A stretch of DNA of 64,000 bases, from positions 558,001 to 622,000 of the forward strand of contig NZ_AP014636.1 in NCBI RefSeq assembly GCF_001547935.1, in the 5' to 3' direction. Positions 38,336 through 49,957 of the stretch are shown piece after piece. Within the stretch, counting starts at the first letter, position 1; each line of letters begins with the position of its first letter. Source of the DNA: Vibrio tritonius (GTDB lineage: Bacteria > Pseudomonadota > Gammaproteobacteria > Enterobacterales > Vibrionaceae). Under the pieces are notes generated by a model, which searched no databases, had not been told where the DNA came from, and saw only the letters and a program-made list of their open reading frames with translations. The position numbers and the translations under genes are program-made.

Positions 38336-38560
38336 ATGGAAATCATCGTTTACTCAAAGTCTCAATGTGTTCAGTGCGCGGCAACGGTTAAATCCCTTGA
38401 AGCAAAAGGCATAAAACATCAGGTTATCGATTTAACTGAAAATCATGAGGCAATGAAAACTGTACAAGCAATGGGCTATAGGCAAGTACCGGTTGTTGTA
38501 GCGGGGAGTGAGCATTGGTGTGGCTTTCGCCCTGACATGATTAGCCGTATTTTTTCGTGA
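38336..38560 (+). CDS. nrdH: Glutaredoxin-like NrdH
   Basis: A 74-residue redoxin with active-site CVQC (Cys11, Cys14). It reduces the class Ib ribonucleotide reductase NrdEF. It is first of nrdHIEF, just downstream of a Fur-like box. Its C-terminal half carries the family sequence GYRQVPVVVAG and GFRPDMI. Confidence 0.93.
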   Translation: MEIIVYSKSQCVQCAATVKSLEAKGIKHQVIDLTENHEAMKTVQAMGYRQVPVVVAGSEHWCGFRPDMISRIFS

Positions 38561-38573
38561 GTGTCACTGACGG

Positions 38574-38987
38574 ATGATCGTTTATTACTCAAGTGCTTCC
38601 GGTAATACCGAGCGGTTTGTTGAAAAGCTAAACATGCCCGCTATTCGCTTACCGCAGACACGAACCCAAGACATACCGACTATTACACAGCCGTTTGTGT
38701 TGATATGCCCAACCTACGCCGATGGAGAAGGAAAGGGGGCCGTTCCTAAGCCTGTTATTCATCTCCTTAATCAAACTGCTATCCGCACATTATTGGTCGG
38801 TGTTATTGCATCGGGAAATCGCAACTTTGGAGAGTTTTTTGCTTTTGCGGGTTCAATTATCTCTCGCAAATGCAACGTTCCTTTGTTGTATCAATTTGAA
38901 TTGGCTGGAACCCCACAAGACGTAAAAAACGTACGTCACGGACTGGAAAAATTTTGGAATCATCATGGACAAAACGTTCAACCATGA
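38574..38987 (+). CDS. nrdI: Flavodoxin-like NrdI
   Basis: A 137-residue flavodoxin-like protein with the FMN-binding [13 protein letters not shown] (4-16). NrdI makes the oxidant used to assemble the dimanganese-tyrosyl radical cofactor in NrdF. Its 3' end overlaps the start of nrdE by 23 bases. Confidence 0.92.
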   Translation: MIVYYSSASGNTERFVEKLNMPAIRLPQTRTQDIPTITQPFVLICPTYADGEGKGAVPKPVIHLLNQTAIRTLLVGVIASGNRNFGEFFAFAGSIISRKCNVPLLYQFELAGTPQDVKNVRHGLEKFWNHHGQNVQP

Positions 38988-41097
38988 GCACTTGGATTAC
39001 CATGCGCTCAACGCAATGCTTAACCTGCTAGACGAGCACGGCCACATTCAATTTAACGCCGATAAAGAAGCTACCCGGCAGTTTTTCTTACAGCACGTTA
39101 ATCAAAATACCGTCTTTTTCCACCACCTAAGTGAGAAGCTCGACTATTTGATAAGTGAAGGGTATTACGAAGCAGAAATACTGACTCAATACCGCAATGA
39201 ATTTATTGAACATATTTGGCAGCGTGCTTACCAAGTGAAATTTCGCTTTCGTACGTTTCTTGGTGCTTACAAATTCTTCACGTCTTATGCCTTAAAAACC
39301 CGTGATGGTAAGCGCTACCTTGAACGGTTTGAAGATCGCGTAGTGATGACCGCTCTAACTTTGGCGCGCGGAGACGAAGATTTCGCTATTTCTTTGATGG
39401 ATGAAATCATTCATCAACGTTTCCAACCTGCAACCCCAACCTTTATCAACGCAGGGAAAGCCAGCCGCGGTGAGTTAATTTCCTGCTTTTTACTGCGAAT
39501 AGAAGACAATATGGAGAGTATAGGTCGAGCGATCAACTCCTCATTACAACTCTCTCGACGCGGCGGAGGCGTGGCGCTATTACTCAGTAATTTGCGTGAA
39601 CAGGGAGCCCCCATTAAAGGGATATTAAATCAAAGTTCTGGGGTTATCCCAGTGATGAAGCTACTTGAAGATAGTTTCTCTTATGCAAATCAATTGGGAG
39701 CAAGACAAGGTGCGGGCGCAGTTTATCTTAATGTTCATCATCCTGATATTCTGCAATTTTTAGATACTAAACGAGAAAATGCAGATGAAAAAATACGTAT
39801 TAAGACATTGAGTCTTGGTGTGGTTATTCCCGATATTACCTTAGAGCTGGCCAAGCAGAATAAAGATATGTATTTGTTTTCGCCATACGATGTTGAACGA
39901 GTGTATGGTCTGCCTTTTTCTGAAATCAGTGTGAGCGAAAAATATTATGAAATGGTCGACGACTCGCGAATTCAAAAACGTAAGATAAGCGCGCGTGGAT
40001 TGTTTCAAACACTGGCGGAAATACAGTTTGAATCGGGCTATCCCTATATTATGTTTGAAGATACTGTGAATCGCGCCAATCCGATTGAAGGTCGGATCAA
40101 TATGTCGAATTTGTGTTCCGAAATTCTGCAAGTGAATGAAGCATCGAACTTTAATGATGATTTAAGTTACCAGAAACTGGGGCGTGATATTTCCTGTAAT
40201 TTAGGGTCGATCAACATTGCGAAAGCCCTTGATGGCGGTAACCTTGAACGTACCGTGGATGTAGCTATTCAAGCGCTGACAGCGGTATCAGAAATGAGTG
40301 CCATCGACAGCGTTCCATCGATTCGTAAAGGAAACGATGAGAGTCACGCTATTGGGCTTGGGCAAATGAATCTTCATGGCTTTTTGGCGCGAGAGAAAAT
40401 TCATTATGATAGTCAAGAAGCTATCGATTTTACGCAGGCCTATTTTGCCACCATTTTGTATTACTGTCTTACCGCGTCCAGTCGACTTGCACAGCAAAAA
40501 AAGACCACGTTTGATGGGTTTGCACAATCGACGTATGCCAGTGGCGCTTTTTTTGACAAGTACATAAAGGAAGATTTTCAGCCTCGCACGAGTACAGTCT
40601 GTGAGCTGTTTGAAAAGCTTGGCGTATCATCACCTAGCCGATCGGATTGGGCTGCACTCAAAGATCAAGTCATGAAACATGGCCTGTACAACTGTAATCT
40701 TCAAGCCATTCCACCCACAGGATCAATCAGTTACATCAATGATGCAACGGCTTCTATTCATCCAGTTACCGCCAAAATTGAAATTCGTAAAGAGGGTAAG
40801 ATTGGACGAGTGTATTTCCCTGCGCCTTATCTTGATAACAATAACCTCGAATTTTATCGTGATGCTTATGATACTGGTCCAAAAGCGATTATCGATGTGT
40901 ATGCCGCTGCCACACAGCATGTGGATCAAGGCTTATCCTTGACTCTATTTTTCAACGATAACGTGACAACGCGTGACATTAATAAAGCCCAAATTTACGC
41001 ATGGAAAAACAACATCAAAACGTTGTATTACATTCGAATGCGTCAAAAAGCGATCGAAGGTACTCAGGTTGACGGTTGCGTCTCTTGCTCGCTCTAA
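38965..41097 (+). CDS. nrdE: Class Ib ribonucleotide reductase alpha subunit NrdE
   Basis: A 710-residue catalytic subunit reducing ribonucleoside diphosphates. It has the expected [19 protein letters not shown] and [11 protein letters not shown] catalytic stretches, and a C-terminal VDGCVSCSL redox tail. The N-terminal ATP-cone of class Ia NrdA is absent, as usual for NrdE. It overlaps nrdI and is followed closely by nrdF. Confidence 0.95.
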   Translation: MDKTFNHEHLDYHALNAMLNLLDEHGHIQFNADKEATRQFFLQHVNQNTVFFHHLSEKLDYLISEGYYEAEILTQYRNEFIEHIWQRAYQVKFRFRTFLGAYKFFTSYALKTRDGKRYLERFEDRVVMTALTLARGDEDFAISLMDEIIHQRFQPATPTFINAGKASRGELISCFLLRIEDNMESIGRAINSSLQLSRRGGGVALLLSNLREQGAPIKGILNQSSGVIPVMKLLEDSFSYANQLGARQGAGAVYLNVHHPDILQFLDTKRENADEKIRIKTLSLGVVIPDITLELAKQNKDMYLFSPYDVERVYGLPFSEISVSEKYYEMVDDSRIQKRKISARGLFQTLAEIQFESGYPYIMFEDTVNRANPIEGRINMSNLCSEILQVNEASNFNDDLSYQKLGRDISCNLGSINIAKALDGGNLERTVDVAIQALTAVSEMSAIDSVPSIRKGNDESHAIGLGQMNLHGFLAREKIHYDSQEAIDFTQAYFATILYYCLTASSRLAQQKKTTFDGFAQSTYASGAFFDKYIKEDFQPRTSTVCELFEKLGVSSPSRSDWAALKDQVMKHGLYNCNLQAIPPTGSISYINDATASIHPVTAKIEIRKEGKIGRVYFPAPYLDNNNLEFYRDAYDTGPKAIIDVYAAATQHVDQGLSLTLFFNDNVTTRDINKAQIYAWKNNIKTLYYIRMRQKAIEGTQVDGCVSCSL

Positions 41098-42599
<1,502 letters not shown>

Positions 42600-42657
42600 T
42601 TAAGAGATGATTCATCCTAATGTCGTTGCAACAGCAAATACAAGTGGGGCAATAGAA

Positions 42658-42686
42658 GCTTCATCAAGATGTCACGAATCCGTAAT
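42658..42686 (+). promoter_or_regulatory. Possible Pho box upstream of alkaline phosphatase
   Basis: Three seven-base units at 11-bp spacing (GCTTCAT, ATGTCAC, CCGTAAT) match 4, 6 and 5 positions of the PhoB half-site CTGTCAT. It is weak but placed about 65-90 bp before an alkaline phosphatase. Confidence 0.4.
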
Positions 42687-42749
42687 GTAAATCATCGTTT
42701 AATAACAGCTACTTGTTAGTCTAATTAAATCTAGAAAACGGAGTATTTC

Positions 42750-44240
42750 GTGATTAATACAAAAATAATTGCCCTTAGCAGTCTATTCGCAACGTTAGTT
42801 GGCTGTAGCGCAACGCAAAGCCATGTTCAAGTAACCAATCCACAGCAAAACGACGTGTGGTATCAACAGGCTCAAAGCGATATTGCTAAGGCTAAAGCAA
42901 ATCGACCTATCGACAAGAAAGCAAAAAATGTGATTCTTTTCGTGGGTGATGGTATGAGTATCGGTACTATTACCGCAGCGCGTATTTACGCGGGTCAATT
43001 GCAAGGTCTACAAGGTGAAGAGTACCGTTTGGCAATGGAAAAAATGCCGAACATGGCGCTTTCGAAAACCTATAATACCGATGCACAAACTCCAGATTCT
43101 GCCGGTACAGCATCGGCAATGGTTACTGGCGTAAAAACCAAACAAGGTGTTATCAGCATTGATGATAACGTTCAACGCGGTTTTTGTAGCACCGCACGTG
43201 GTCACGAAGCAAAAAGTGCTTGGGAAATGGCGGCAGAAAAAGGGTTAGCTGTGGGGGTGGTGTCGACTGCTCGTATTACCCATGCAACACCTTCTACGAC
43301 GTATGCACACTCTGCTGACCGCGATTGGGAAAACGATGCCGCAATGCCAAATATAGCCAAAAACCAAGGTTGTAAAGACATTGCTCAGCAACTGTTAACC
43401 TTTAACGGTGGCAAAGGCATGGACGTGGTATTTGGTGGTGGTCGTCGTGAATTCTTACCTAACACTGTCGTAGATGAAGAGGGCAGTAAAGGTAAGCGTA
43501 AAGATGGTCGTAACTTGATCACTGAGTGGGAAGCGTCTCATCCGCAAGGCCAATATGTCTATGACAAGAAAGGTTTTGACCAAATCGCAGCAAATGGTCA
43601 ACCGGTATTTGGTTTGTTTGAGCCAAGCCATATGAAATACGATATTGAGCGTAAGGATGAAGAGCCTTCACTTGCCGATATGACCACAAAAGCGATTGAC
43701 TTACTTTCGCAAAAGAAACAGGGTTATATCCTCATGGTTGAAGCAGGCCGTATTGACCACGCGCATCACGATGGTAATGCCGCGCGCGCTCTCTCTGAAA
43801 CCGTGGCTTATGATAATGCGATTAAAGCGGCTTTAGCCAAAACTAATCCTGAAGACACTTTAGTGATTGTCACGGCTGACCACGCACATACATTGATTTC
43901 AAATGGTTATGCTGACCGTGGTAACCCAATTTTAGGTTTGTCTAAGAAAAATGGTCGTTATAATCTCGATGATTACGGTAAACGTTATACCACATTGATG
44001 TACGGTAATGGCCCTGGTGCGGTTGCGACGGCAGGGGCTAAGCGTCCAAATCCAACCGAAAAAGAAGTGTTAGACGTTAACTACCATCAACAATCACTGC
44101 TGAAACTGGCATCCGAAACTCACTCTGGTGAAGATGTAGCGATTTTTGCTCGTGGCCCACAAGCATACTTGTTCCAAGGCGCCGTAGAACAAAACTACAT
44201 TTTCCATGTGATGAACGAAGCATTACAACTGACTGAATAA
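42750..44240 (+). CDS. phoA: Alkaline phosphatase, lipoprotein
   Basis: A 496-residue PhoA-superfamily enzyme. It has a lipoprotein signal (LVGC, lipidated Cys19), the metal-binding VILFVGDGMS (about 61-70), nucleophile Ser117 in TPDSAGTAS, and late histidines in VEAGRIDHAHH and VTADHAHT. It hydrolyses phosphomonoesters at the cell surface or in the periplasm. The start is GTG with ACGGAG upstream. It may be under PhoB control. The family call is strong; equivalence to E. coli PhoA is looser. Confidence 0.88.
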   Translation: MINTKIIALSSLFATLVGCSATQSHVQVTNPQQNDVWYQQAQSDIAKAKANRPIDKKAKNVILFVGDGMSIGTITAARIYAGQLQGLQGEEYRLAMEKMPNMALSKTYNTDAQTPDSAGTASAMVTGVKTKQGVISIDDNVQRGFCSTARGHEAKSAWEMAAEKGLAVGVVSTARITHATPSTTYAHSADRDWENDAAMPNIAKNQGCKDIAQQLLTFNGGKGMDVVFGGGRREFLPNTVVDEEGSKGKRKDGRNLITEWEASHPQGQYVYDKKGFDQIAANGQPVFGLFEPSHMKYDIERKDEEPSLADMTTKAIDLLSQKKQGYILMVEAGRIDHAHHDGNAARALSETVAYDNAIKAALAKTNPEDTLVIVTADHAHTLISNGYADRGNPILGLSKKNGRYNLDDYGKRYTTLMYGNGPGAVATAGAKRPNPTEKEVLDVNYHQQSLLKLASETHSGEDVAIFARGPQAYLFQGAVEQNYIFHVMNEALQLTE

Positions 44241-44264
44241 TCGAGTTCATTACGTTCTTAGAAG

Positions 44265-44293
44265 AAAGCCAGACTCTGAGTCTGGCTTTTGTC
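44265..44293 (+). terminator. Terminator after alkaline phosphatase
   Basis: AAAGCCAGACT-CTG-AGTCTGGCTTT is a perfect 11-pair hairpin followed by TGTCTTTT. It lies between convergent genes. Confidence 0.88.
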
Positions 44294-44330
44294 TTTTCAT
44301 CAACGTTGCTAGGACAATAACCGACTGAAA

Positions 44331-45182
44331 TTACAATGCTGCTTTTACGAGTGGGCGTAATGCTGTGGTTGGTCGACCAATCAATTTACTCAGTACATGG
44401 CTATCATCAAAAAGTGCACCCTGTGAGGCACCAGCATCAGAGTCTGCCAGAATTGCAGCAAATGGAGCTGGTATCCCTGCGCTTTCTAATGCTTTCGCAT
44501 AGTCCTCTTCAGGCATGTTAACGTAAGGAATCGCATTACCAGATTCTTCGCTCAAAATCGCACAGAGATCCGCCAGGGTGTAACTCTCATCCCCCGATAG
44601 TTCATAAACCTTACCGACTTGTGGTTCGCTACTTGTTAGTACTACTGCGGCAGCTTGAGCGAAGTCGTTACGAGTCGCGGAGCTTATTCTTCCGTTACCA
44701 GCGGCACCAATGAATGCCTGATTTTCAAGAGCTGGAGCAACGCTTGCTAGGTAATTTTCAGTATACCAACCATTTCGCAGTACGACGTAAGGTACATCTG
44801 CTTCGCGTAAATAAGTTTCGGTTGCGACGTGTTCTTTCGCTAGAGCTAAAGGCGATGTATCGGCATGTAAAATACTGGTGTAAGCCAGCAGTTGTACGCC
44901 CGCGGCTTTTGCTGCATCAATAACATTTTGATGCTGAGTCGCACGTTGACCTACTTCGCTAGAAGAGACTAACAGCAGCTTATCTAATCCAGAAAAAGCA
45001 CTAGGGAGTGTGTCTGGTTTTGCATAATCAGCTTCACGAACCTCTACCCCTAATTCTTTTAATGCATTGGCTTTTTGTGGGTTGCGCACCAGTGCCACAA
45101 TTTGATTTGCCGCAGTGGTTTTTAGAAGATGTTCAATCACTAAATGGCCTAATTGACCTGTTGCACCTGTTACACCAATCAT
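44331..45182 (-). CDS. qorB: NAD(P)H:quinone oxidoreductase QorB
   Basis: A 283-residue atypical short-chain dehydrogenase. It matches E. coli QorB (YtfG) closely in remembered sequence, e.g. ITGATGQLGH-type start, AYTSILHADTSPLALAKEH, VLRNGWYTENYLAS and the LSKLIGRPTT end. The ATG at 45180-45182 follows GGAGG; a TTG four codons earlier is rejected. The HxlR-type repressor gene that usually lies divergently is absent. Confidence 0.9.
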   Translation of the reverse strand: MIGVTGATGQLGHLVIEHLLKTTAANQIVALVRNPQKANALKELGVEVREADYAKPDTLPSAFSGLDKLLLVSSSEVGQRATQHQNVIDAAKAAGVQLLAYTSILHADTSPLALAKEHVATETYLREADVPYVVLRNGWYTENYLASVAPALENQAFIGAAGNGRISSATRNDFAQAAAVVLTSSEPQVGKVYELSGDESYTLADLCAILSEESGNAIPYVNMPEEDYAKALESAGIPAPFAAILADSDAGASQGALFDDSHVLSKLIGRPTTALRPLVKAAL

Positions 45183-45231
45183 AATGTCCTCCAAGGAACG
45201 GTTATCGTTAATTCGTTGGAATCTAGCTTGC

Positions 45232-45274
45232 CACTAACGCTTACAAAATGTAAGTACGTACTTTTTTGTTAGTG
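45232..45274. promoter_or_regulatory. Nested palindromes in the qorB promoter
   Basis: The 12-bp palindrome AAGTACGTACTT and CTTACA-AAA-TGTAAG overlap inside a wider CACTAAC/GTTAGTG inverted repeat, 50-90 bp upstream of qorB. A redox-responsive HxlR-type repressor is the likely binder, by analogy with QorR. Confidence 0.5.
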
Positions 45275-45436
45275 TTGTTTGGTCAGTATTGGGGAACGAA
45301 ATGTTGTCACAGTAACATCTGGTTATTCATTGATATGGCGTAGTTGTCACCCCAGATAGTACGAGTCAAAAAAATCATTTGATGAACAGTTAGTTTGAAT
45401 ATATGAAGGTATTTTGTGATATTTATTTATTTTCTC

Positions 45437-45469
45437 TTTCATATTGAAATTCTGCATTTCATTATGAAA
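45437..45469. promoter_or_regulatory. Tandem UAS-like palindromes for a sigma-54 activator
   Basis: TTTCA-TAT-TGAAA (45437-45449) and TTTCA-TTA-TGAAA (45457-45469) are two palindromes exactly 20 bp apart, start to start. They lie 120-150 bp upstream of the -24/-12 promoter, a usual place for enhancer sites. They probably bind the PrpR-type activator at 50077-51933. Confidence 0.65.
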
Positions 45470-45588
45470 TTTGTTTTAGAAGTATAAAAAATCATTTGCG
45501 ATCTTTATCACTTATGTGCTTTATGCTGATTTTTTAAAAAAGTATTAAAATCATAATCTTATATTTTTTTACTCATGATTTTTTTCTT

Positions 45589-45603
45589 TGGCACATTAGC
45601 TGC
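45589..45603 (+). promoter_or_regulatory. Sigma-54 promoter of the catabolic cluster
   Basis: TGGCACATTAGCTGC has a perfect TGGCAC -24 box and CTGC at -12 with correct spacing. It ends 35 bp before the first gene. Confidence 0.85.
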
Positions 45604-45638
45604 TCCTATATACATGTCTGAAAAATAAGGAGCAAAAA

Positions 45639-46604
45639 ATGAGTTATAAAATTCTTCTTCCTCAAGAAATTATGAAAGAAGGTCGTGAATATCTTGAAAG
45701 TCGTGGCTATGAGCTAATTAATGGCTCTGGTATGGAAGAGCAAGATATTATTCGTGATATTCCTGATTGTGATGGAATTATCGTAAGACTTTCCAAAATG
45801 ACCGATGCAGTCTTCACTGCAGCCAAAAACCTAAAAGTAGTAGCTCGTCACGGTGCTGGGTATGACACCGTGGATTTGGAATCAGCCAAACGTCATGGTG
45901 TGGTTGTCCTGAATGCTCCGGTGGCTAACAGTATGTCGGTTGCTGAACTCGCAATGTTCTACATGCTGTACTGCTCACGTAACTTTAAACGTGTAGAAAA
46001 CTACATGTTGGAAGATTACTACTACGCCAAACTGAAAACCCCCAAAGTGGAACTCGATGGCAAAACCTTAGGCATTATTGGGGTTGGTAATATCGGCTCT
46101 CGTGTTGCCAAAAAAGCGCTTCATGGCTTTAACATGAAAGTTATCGCTTACGATCCTTATAAAACTCAAGCAGATATGCCTGAAGGTGTGGAACTCACTT
46201 CCGATTTTGATCATATCTTTGAAGCCAGTGACTTTGTCACACTGCACTGCCCTGCAACACCTGAAACCATGGACTTTGTTGGCAAACGCCAATTCTCTCT
46301 TATGAAAAAAAACGCGTATTTCATTAATACGGCCCGTGGCAAAGTGGTGGATGAACCTGCCTTATATGAAGCGCTCTCTGACCATTTAATCGCTGGTGCT
46401 GGAGTGGATGTGCTTAAAGAAGAACCGTTCAATTCGAAAAATCCTATCTTCGCTTTAGACAATATTGTGATTGGTCCACACATTGGGGCCGCCACTAAAG
46501 AAGCGACCGATCGTGCTTCGCTACATTCTGCTATCGGGATTGATGAAGTGCTGTCAGGCAAAAAACCAAGCTGGCCAGTTCCTGGATTTGAAGGAGAAGA
46601 ATAA
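45639..46604 (+). CDS. D-2-hydroxyacid dehydrogenase (SerA-like)
   Basis: A 321-residue NAD-dependent D-isomer-specific 2-hydroxyacid dehydrogenase. The nucleotide site is GIIGVGNIGSRVA (about 145-157). Catalytic residues are Arg in NTARGKVVDE, Glu in KEEPF, and His in IGPHIGAAT. It lacks the C-terminal ACT domain of biosynthetic SerA, which points to a catabolic dehydrogenase. It starts the sigma-54-controlled cluster and overlaps the next gene by one base. The substrate is unknown. Confidence 0.88.
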   Translation: MSYKILLPQEIMKEGREYLESRGYELINGSGMEEQDIIRDIPDCDGIIVRLSKMTDAVFTAAKNLKVVARHGAGYDTVDLESAKRHGVVVLNAPVANSMSVAELAMFYMLYCSRNFKRVENYMLEDYYYAKLKTPKVELDGKTLGIIGVGNIGSRVAKKALHGFNMKVIAYDPYKTQADMPEGVELTSDFDHIFEASDFVTLHCPATPETMDFVGKRQFSLMKKNAYFINTARGKVVDEPALYEALSDHLIAGAGVDVLKEEPFNSKNPIFALDNIVIGPHIGAATKEATDRASLHSAIGIDEVLSGKKPSWPVPGFEGEE

Positions 46605-47302
46605 TGTCAATTGGAAACCGAATTTTCAAGAGTCGTCAAGAACTTAAACTGAATTTGTTGCCTGAGTATGAACAACTGCCTGTGGCGAACGTGGCTGACA
46701 AAATGAACCGCATCGCGGTACTTGGACAAGATATTCGTCTTATCTCCAAACCGTCTAAACCAATCATGGCAGGTTTCGCCATTACCGTTAAAGTGCGCGC
46801 AGGGGATAACCTCATGCTGCATGCAGCACTGGAAATGGCAGGACCTAATGATGTGATTGTGGTGTCCAATGAAGGCGATCGTTCACGCGCCATCATGGGT
46901 GAAATTATGGTTACTTACGCCAAATACGACCGCAAAATCGCTGGCATTGTGTTGGATGCCCCTATTCGTGATATTGACGCTCTATCGCAAATGGATTTTC
47001 CTCTTTTTACCACTGGCTCAAATCCTGCTGGTCCGTTTAAAGAAGGCCCTGGTGAAGTGAATACACCGATTGCTGTTGGTGGGGTCGCGGTTTGTCCCGG
47101 TGATCTCATTTTGGGTGACGCGGACGGTGTAATAGCGATTCCTCTAAAAGATGCGGAAACCTTACTGAGTGCGGCCAAAGAGTATTCCAAATTTGACGCA
47201 AGCAAAGTCGAAGCTGCTCGTTTAGGAAAAGCCGATAAGAGCTGGGTTATGCGTTCGTTAGAGTCTAAAGGTACCGAGTTTATCGACGGTTCCTATCAAT
47301 AA
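46604..47302 (+). CDS. RraA-like aldolase/decarboxylase family protein
   Basis: A 232-residue protein of the RraA/class II pyruvate aldolase family. Family residues are in KVRAGDNLMLHAAL, the catalytic Arg-Asp in DAPIRDIDAL, and the GDADGVIAIP end. Members cleave 4-hydroxy-4-methyl-2-oxoglutarate or 4-carboxy-4-hydroxy-2-oxoadipate, or decarboxylate oxaloacetate; RraA itself inhibits RNase E. Its catabolic neighbours favour an enzyme. It is translationally coupled to the dehydrogenase. Confidence 0.8.
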   Translation: MSIGNRIFKSRQELKLNLLPEYEQLPVANVADKMNRIAVLGQDIRLISKPSKPIMAGFAITVKVRAGDNLMLHAALEMAGPNDVIVVSNEGDRSRAIMGEIMVTYAKYDRKIAGIVLDAPIRDIDALSQMDFPLFTTGSNPAGPFKEGPGEVNTPIAVGGVAVCPGDLILGDADGVIAIPLKDAETLLSAAKEYSKFDASKVEAARLGKADKSWVMRSLESKGTEFIDGSYQ

Positions 47303-47367
47303 TTATTCCAATAATAGCAGCCTGAGGCGAATGACGACCTCAGGCTCGACGTGAAACTAGGTGAACT

Positions 47368-48765
47368 ATGAATATTCATAAATTATTACCTGTGGTGATC
47401 ATCGCAGGGCTATTTTGGGTAATACCCAATCCTGAGGCGTTACAAGTCAGTACTTGGCATATGGTTGGTATCTATTTGGCTATGTTATATGGCTTGGTAT
47501 TCCGACCCTATACCGATTCCGTAATGATGTTGATCATTGCGGGTTTTGCCTCATTGTTCGTTGATTCCAATGTTCTATTTGCTGGTTTTGGTCACCCTTT
47601 GGTGTGGTTCATTATCAGTGCCTTTATTATCTGCCGAGCGTTTGTGATTACCGGTTTGGGGAAACGTATTGCTTATTTGTTGTTACGTCGTTTTGGTAAT
47701 AATACGCTTACGTTGGGTTATATGATGATGTTTACCGATACATTGTTAGCCCCTGCGACTGGGTCCAACATGTCTCGTTCTGGTGGTATAACCTATCCCA
47801 TCTTTAGAAATATTGCGGAAAGTTTAGGTTCTTCTCCTGACCATAACCCAAGAAAATTAGGGGCTTACCTTACTATTTTGATGTACGTTGTATCGATGGG
47901 GACCTCCTCTTTGTTCATGACGGGTATGGCAACGAACTCCATTATCGTCTCTTTAGCTAATGAAATTCTGCATATCCATCTGGAATGGATGCAGTGGCTT
48001 AAAGCATCGATTGTACCGGCCGGTATTGTCCTACTTGGTGCACCATACATCATGTATAAAATTTACGCGCCAGAGTTAAAAGCAATTGATAATGTGAAAG
48101 AAATTGCTCAAAAAGGTCTGGAAGAGTTGGGCGTGATTAGCCGTGAAGAAAAACTATTGATTGTCTTTTTCGTCCTAGGTGTTTTGGGATGGATGACCGG
48201 GTCAATCACTGGCGTAAAATACGTCTCTGTCGGTTTGGCATTTTTGGCGTGTTTGTTGCTCTTTAAAGTACTGACTTGGGAAGATGTCGTGAGTGAAAAA
48301 TCGGCATGGCAAACTTTCGTTTGGTACGGTGCGTTTTATGGTGTTGCTACAGCGCTGTCGAAAGGGGGATTTTACACCTATTTAGTTGATGTCATTCAAA
48401 GTTACGTCGACTTATCGGGCTACAGCCAATTTACTGCGATTTTTGTCTTGGTGATCTTTAGCTTAGCTGTACGTTACTTCTTTGTTTCAAACAGTGCTTT
48501 CGTCGTCTCGTTCTATCCAGTGCTCTTTACCTTGGGATTAACCACCAACGCTGATCCGCTATATATCGGTTTGTCTCTAGCGTTTTCAGCAGGTTACGGT
48601 GCACTGTTAACCCACTATGGTAATGGTGCGGGGGTGATTACTTTCTCAAGCGGTTATGTACCTCAGAAAACATTCTGGAAAATAGGTACTTTCTTCGTGC
48701 TGATTAACATCATTGCATATGTCTTTATTGGTATTCCTTACTGGAATCTTATTGGTATGCATTAG
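47368..48765 (+). CDS. DASS/SLC13-type anion permease
   Basis: A 465-residue inner-membrane transporter with about eleven or twelve helices. It resembles the DASS/SLC13 family (dicarboxylates, tartrate, citrate) in layout: MMFTDTLLAPATGSNMSRSGGITYPIF, then FFVSNSAFVVSFYPVLFTLGL and THYGNGAGVITFSSGYV near the end. It probably imports the cluster's substrate, an organic anion, with sodium or by exchange. Eight bases separate it from the amidohydrolase. Confidence 0.8.
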   Translation: MNIHKLLPVVIIAGLFWVIPNPEALQVSTWHMVGIYLAMLYGLVFRPYTDSVMMLIIAGFASLFVDSNVLFAGFGHPLVWFIISAFIICRAFVITGLGKRIAYLLLRRFGNNTLTLGYMMMFTDTLLAPATGSNMSRSGGITYPIFRNIAESLGSSPDHNPRKLGAYLTILMYVVSMGTSSLFMTGMATNSIIVSLANEILHIHLEWMQWLKASIVPAGIVLLGAPYIMYKIYAPELKAIDNVKEIAQKGLEELGVISREEKLLIVFFVLGVLGWMTGSITGVKYVSVGLAFLACLLLFKVLTWEDVVSEKSAWQTFVWYGAFYGVATALSKGGFYTYLVDVIQSYVDLSGYSQFTAIFVLVIFSLAVRYFFVSNSAFVVSFYPVLFTLGLTTNADPLYIGLSLAFSAGYGALLTHYGNGAGVITFSSGYVPQKTFWKIGTFFVLINIIAYVFIGIPYWNLIGMH

Positions 48766-48773
48766 GAGATGAT

Positions 48774-49931
48774 ATGAAAATTGATATTCTGATCAAAAAT
48801 GGAACCACCTACGATTCCGATAGAAATGATTTTACTCAGACTGATATTGGTATCGTTGGCGATAAGATTGTCGATATTAAAGATAAGTTCGTCGATGCAG
48901 ATACCGTCATTGATGCGCAAGGTTGTTACGTTGTTCCGGGTCTTATCGATTTCCACGCCCATATTTATGAAGATGGTACTGCGATTGGTGTGAACCCTGA
49001 TGTCATCTGTTTACCCAATGGGGTGACGAGTGTGGTCGATGCCGGTAGCTGTGGATGGGTGAATTTCCCTGCATTTTATAAACATGTCGTCACACCAGCG
49101 ATGGTGAAAATTCGTAGTTATCTTAATGTTGTTAATGTCGGATTATCGACATTAGGTGGTGGGCCTACTGGTTATTTGGAAAATACCAATCCAGCTAATT
49201 ACAATATTGATAAAATTAGCGCATTAGTGAAGAGTAATGACAATATTCTTGGCTTGAAGTTGCGTTATAGTAAGGATATTACGATTAATAAAGGTTTTGA
49301 AAAAGATCCTTTAGAAGTGACGGCTCACTTGGCCAAAGAATTGAATACTCATTTCTGTGTTCATGTGACTGATTCAACTCGACCACTCTATGAAGCTATT
49401 GAGTATTTTGGTCAAGATGACGTACTAGCACATTGTTATCATGGTGTGGGTAATACGATTATTGATGATAATGGTAAGGTTTATCCTGAAATAAAAGATG
49501 CGCAAAAACGTGGAGTCATATTTGATTGTTCCAATGGCGTCGCTCATTTTGATTTTAAGGTTGCCAAAGCAGCAATTGATGATGGTTTCTATCCTGACAT
49601 TATCAGTACTGATTTGACGCAGAAAAACTCACTAAGAACGGAAAAAGTATTTAGCTTATTGTATGTTATGTCGAAATATCTTAATTTGGGCGTTCCACTC
49701 AATAATGTGATTAAGGCGGTGACAAGTACACCCGCAAGATTAATGCACATGCAAGGGGAAATAGGTACGTTGTCGCCGGGTGCATTTGCTGATATTTCTC
49801 TATTAAAGAAAGAAATGTCCTCGGTTGAATTTGAAGATACAAATGGAGTTAAAATTCATGGTGATCATTATTTAGACAATGTGGCAACGGTGTGTGATGG
49901 GAAGCTTGTATATCGGCGAGTCAGTTTTTAA
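48774..49931 (+). CDS. Amidohydrolase/deacetylase-type metallohydrolase
   Basis: A 385-residue amidohydrolase-superfamily enzyme, nearest in look to the dihydroorotase-like amidohydrolase/deacetylase group (EF_0837/AHA_3915 type). Metal ligands are the HxH in GLIDFHAHIYEDG (about 57-69), a candidate carboxylated Lys in LGLKLRYS, His in FCVHVTDS and LAHCYHG, and Asp in IISTDLTQ. It should open a cyclic amide or remove an acyl group. It is last in the operon, followed by a terminator. Confidence 0.83.
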   Translation: MKIDILIKNGTTYDSDRNDFTQTDIGIVGDKIVDIKDKFVDADTVIDAQGCYVVPGLIDFHAHIYEDGTAIGVNPDVICLPNGVTSVVDAGSCGWVNFPAFYKHVVTPAMVKIRSYLNVVNVGLSTLGGGPTGYLENTNPANYNIDKISALVKSNDNILGLKLRYSKDITINKGFEKDPLEVTAHLAKELNTHFCVHVTDSTRPLYEAIEYFGQDDVLAHCYHGVGNTIIDDNGKVYPEIKDAQKRGVIFDCSNGVAHFDFKVAKAAIDDGFYPDIISTDLTQKNSLRTEKVFSLLYVMSKYLNLGVPLNNVIKAVTSTPARLMHMQGEIGTLSPGAFADISLLKKEMSSVEFEDTNGVKIHGDHYLDNVATVCDGKLVYRRVSF

Positions 49932-49957
49932 ATATTAAATTACGTGGTTATAAATAT

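Larger units (their letters stand above)
45183..45638. other. Divergent control region, qorB / catabolic cluster
   Basis: About 455 bp. Near qorB it holds nested palindromes (45232-45274). Near the cluster it holds tandem TTTCA-N3-TGAAA sites (45437-45469) and a sigma-54 promoter (45589-45603). The middle is AT-rich and otherwise empty. Confidence 0.7.
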
